DNA of 64,000 nucleotides, taken from contig NZ_SJJR01000008.1 in the NCBI RefSeq assembly GCF_004331455.1, positions 62,001 to 126,000 on the forward strand, read 5' to 3'. Both the position numbers and the translations under genes were made by a program. The notes below the pieces were generated by a model. The model was given only the letters and a program-made list of their open reading frames with translations, searched no databases and was not told the origin of the DNA. How positions within the stretch are numbered: the first letter of the stretch is position 1; the number at the start of each line of letters is the position of its first letter. Of this stretch, positions 62,172 through 64,000 are shown in pieces. Source of the DNA: Micromonospora zingiberis. Its GTDB lineage: Bacteria > Actinomycetota > Actinomycetes > Mycobacteriales > Micromonosporaceae.

Positions 62172-63473
62172 ATGACATCGCTCAAGGCGTTGATACTCGA
62201 ACAGACCCGCAAGTTCCACCGGGAACAGGAGCCGGGGGACTTCGTACCCGGGGTCACGCCGATCCTGTCCTCGGGCGCGGTGCTCGACGAGGACGACCGG
62301 GCGGCCTTCGTGGAGGCCGCGCTGGACATGCGGATCGCCGCAGGAGTCAGCGCCCGGCGCTTCGAGCGCGCCTTCGCCGCCTACTACAAGCTGCGCAAGG
62401 CGCACCTGGTCAACTCGGGCTCGTCGGCGAACCTGCTCGCGCTGACCGCGCTGACCTCCCCGAAGCTGGGTGAGGCACGGCTCCAGCCGGGCGACGAGGT
62501 GATCACGGTGGCCGCCGGGTTCCCGACCACGGTCAACCCGATCCTCCAGAACGGCCTGGTGCCGGTCTTCGTCGACGTGGATCTGGGCACCTACAACACC
62601 ACCGCGGAACGGGTCGCCGAGGCGATCTCGCCACGCACCCGGGCCATCATGATCGCGCACACCCTCGGCAACCCGTTCCCGGTCGCGGAGATCGCGGACC
62701 TGGCCACCGAGCACGAACTGTTCCTCGTGGAGGACAACTGCGACGCGGTCGGTTCGACCTACCGTGGTCAGCTCACCGGCACCTTCGGCGATCTCACCAC
62801 GGTCAGCTTCTACCCGGCACACCACCTCACCGCCGGTGAGGGGGGCTGCGTGCTGACCAACAGCCTGGAGCTGGCCCGGATCGTCGAGTCGCTGCGCGAC
62901 TGGGGCCGCGACTGCTGGTGCGAGCCGGGCACCGACAACACCTGTCTCAAGCGGTTCGACTACCAGCTGGGCACGCTGCCCGCCGGTTACGACCACAAGT
63001 ACGTGTACTCACACGTCGGCTACAACCTCAAGGCCACCGACACCCAGGCCGCCCTCGTGCTCAGCCAGCTGCGCCGGCTGCCCGAGTTCGTGGAGAGCCG
63101 GCGCCGCAACTTCCGCCGCCTGTACGACGGGCTGGCGGACCTGCCCGGCCTGCTGATGCCGCAGGCGACCCCGGACAGCGACCCCAGCTGGTTCGGCTTC
63201 CCGATCAGTGTCCGCCCCGAGGCGCCGTTCACCCGCCAGGAACTGGTGGCACGCCTGGAGGACCGCAAGATCGGCACCCGGCGACTCTTCGCCGGCAACC
63301 TCACCCGGCACCCGGCCTACCAGGGCGTGCCCTGCCGGATCGTCGGTGACCTGACCAATTCGGACTTCGTCACCGAGCACACCTTCTGGATCGGCGTGTA
63401 CCCCGGCATCACGCTGGAGATGGCCGATTTCGTGATCGACACCATCCGTACCTTCGTGACCGGCCGGCACTGA
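62172..63473 (+). CDS. PMP-dependent NDP-4-keto-6-deoxyhexose 3-dehydratase (E1/RfbH type)
   Basis: 433 residues of the DegT/DnrJ/EryC1 aminotransferase fold, but the Schiff-base Lys is His218 in [14 protein letters not shown], the mark of E1-type dehydratases. The Cys cluster in [14 protein letters not shown] fits the 2Fe-2S ligands of that branch. Such enzymes remove the C-3 hydroxyl of a 4-keto-6-deoxy sugar with electrons from a reductase. Thus the sugar on this enediyne is probably 3,6-dideoxy or derived from one. A dedicated reductase is not in the window. The ATG at 62172 has GAGGGGG upstream. Confidence 0.9.
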   Translation: MTSLKALILEQTRKFHREQEPGDFVPGVTPILSSGAVLDEDDRAAFVEAALDMRIAAGVSARRFERAFAAYYKLRKAHLVNSGSSANLLALTALTSPKLGEARLQPGDEVITVAAGFPTTVNPILQNGLVPVFVDVDLGTYNTTAERVAEAISPRTRAIMIAHTLGNPFPVAEIADLATEHELFLVEDNCDAVGSTYRGQLTGTFGDLTTVSFYPAHHLTAGEGGCVLTNSLELARIVESLRDWGRDCWCEPGTDNTCLKRFDYQLGTLPAGYDHKYVYSHVGYNLKATDTQAALVLSQLRRLPEFVESRRRNFRRLYDGLADLPGLLMPQATPDSDPSWFGFPISVRPEAPFTRQELVARLEDRKIGTRRLFAGNLTRHPAYQGVPCRIVGDLTNSDFVTEHTFWIGVYPGITLEMADFVIDTIRTFVTGRH

Positions 63474-63544
63474 CCGCCCCGGTCCAGCCGAGTGCCCTGT
63501 CGTCGACCTCGGTACCGATCATCGCCCGGCCGACCGGGTCGGCG

Positions 63545-64000
63545 TCAGCCCTGCTCCCACAGCGCCGTGATCGACTCCTGGACGCCGGCGCGCGGCCGCC
63601 AGCCCAGCAGCCGCCGGGCCCGGCCGATATCGGCCCGGGTCCACGCGCCCCCGTTGCTGGTCACCGGCGCGTCGACCAGGGCCACCGCGTCCGGCCGCCG
63701 GCCGGCGGTCTCCAGCAGCATCCGGACCAGCTTCCGGATGTCCTCGGCGACGCCACGGCCGATGTTGATCACCTGGCCGGTGACCGGCGCCCGGCCCGCC
63801 AACACCACGGCCTCGGCCAGGTCCCGGGCGTCGACGAAGTCGCGCCGGGCCGGCGCGACGGTCACCGTCAACTCCGGCGGGCCGGCCTGTCGCAGCCGGT
63901 CGCGCAGCATCCCCAGGAAGCTGGCCGGATTGGTGTACGGGCCGTAGACGTTCACCGCCCGCAGCACCACCGCATCCACCGAACCGGCCTGGGCGGCCTG
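63545..64000 (-). CDS. NDP-sugar epimerase/dehydratase, C-terminal part (5' end outside window)
   Basis: The last 151 codons of an extended SDR enzyme read in frame to the window edge. VLRAVNVYGPYTN is the conserved block after the catalytic Tyr-x3-Lys; RRDFVDARDLAEAVVLA and the C-terminal RARRLLGWRPRAGVQESI are typical of NDP-sugar 4,6-dehydratases, 4-epimerases and 4-ketoreductases. The Rossmann motif and active site are missing, so the reaction cannot be named. It is convergent with the 3-dehydratase gene and shows that sugar genes continue to the right. Confidence 0.85.
   Translation of the reverse strand, partial: QAAQAGSVDAVVLRAVNVYGPYTNPASFLGMLRDRLRQAGPPELTVTVAPARRDFVDARDLAEAVVLAGRAPVTGQVINIGRGVAEDIRKLVRMLLETAGRRPDAVALVDAPVTSNGGAWTRADIGRARRLLGWRPRAGVQESITALWEQG

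Noticed and set aside
1..64000. Chromoprotein apoprotein gene (about 110-150 residues with signal peptide, CagA/NcsA type)
   Set aside because: No short secreted protein with that pattern was found; it may be outside the window, or the product may not be a chromoprotein.
1..64000. CRISPR arrays, tRNA/rRNA genes, transposases or integrases
   Set aside because: No regularly spaced repeats, no cloverleaf-like sequences and no recombinase motifs were seen.

Overview
The window is about 72% GC, with short intergenic gaps, frequent 4-nt start/stop overlaps, and GTG or TTG starts beside ATG. This is typical of an actinomycete; a Micromonosporaceae-type host is plausible but the sequence alone does not prove it. 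Almost all of the 64 kb is one biosynthetic gene cluster for a nine-membered enediyne antibiotic. I found no tRNA, rRNA, CRISPR array, transposase or phage gene.

Left flank (1-4.8 kb): an HxlR regulator cut by the window edge, an MFS exporter, an AraC-type regulator and a DinB-fold thiol-dependent enzyme, all on the minus strand, with about 1 kb of GC-rich DNA lacking a credible gene. Enediyne core (5.2-23.8 kb, plus strand): DUF1702 protein, a free-standing DH-like/phosphopantetheinyl transferase protein, a GMC oxidoreductase with a small partner, a carboxymuconolactone-decarboxylase-like protein, a second DUF1702 protein (UnbL/E3 type), UnbV (E4), UnbU (E5), the iterative enediyne polyketide synthase PKSE, its hot-dog thioesterase (E10), a flavin reductase (E6) and a cytochrome P450 (E7). 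Beta-amino acid block (23.9-33.1 kb and 41.0-42.5 kb): O-methyltransferase, free carrier protein, a C-A-PCP NRPS, a tyrosine aminomutase (SgcC4 type), a variant-B FAD halogenase (SgcC3 type), a free condensation enzyme (SgcC5 type) and a C-3 hydroxylase (SgcC type). This predicts a chlorinated, hydroxylated and perhaps O-methylated beta-tyrosine attached to the enediyne core, as in C-1027 or maduropeptin.

Tailoring, export and regulation (33-58 kb): an SDR reductase, an SgcJ-like NTF2 protein, a flavin monooxygenase of the acyl-CoA dehydrogenase fold, an ECF sigma factor with a C-terminal NTF2 domain, two related FAD oxygenases, a second MFS exporter, a BtrH-like protein, a lipoprotein, a class III aminotransferase, another DinB enzyme, three further P450s, a membrane O-acyltransferase, a molybdopterin oxidoreductase and a TIM-barrel protein. 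Sugar end (58.7-64 kb): glycosyltransferase, alcohol dehydrogenase, third DinB enzyme, a PMP-dependent sugar 3-dehydratase and a truncated NDP-sugar epimerase. The cluster clearly continues to the right; the remaining sugar genes, an epoxide hydrolase and any chromoprotein apoprotein gene are not in the window.

Two observations stand out. First, the integrated PPTase of PKSE has lost its metal-binding and catalytic residues while the free-standing homologue keeps them; the free protein in turn has lost the DH histidine that PKSE keeps. The pair looks like a complementary split of functions. Second, a 16-bp imperfect dyad (GCAATC-N5-GATGC) lies about 95-165 bp (one at 242 bp) upstream of at least nine, possibly fourteen, transcription units and always points at the gene. 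This suggests one cluster-wide regulon.
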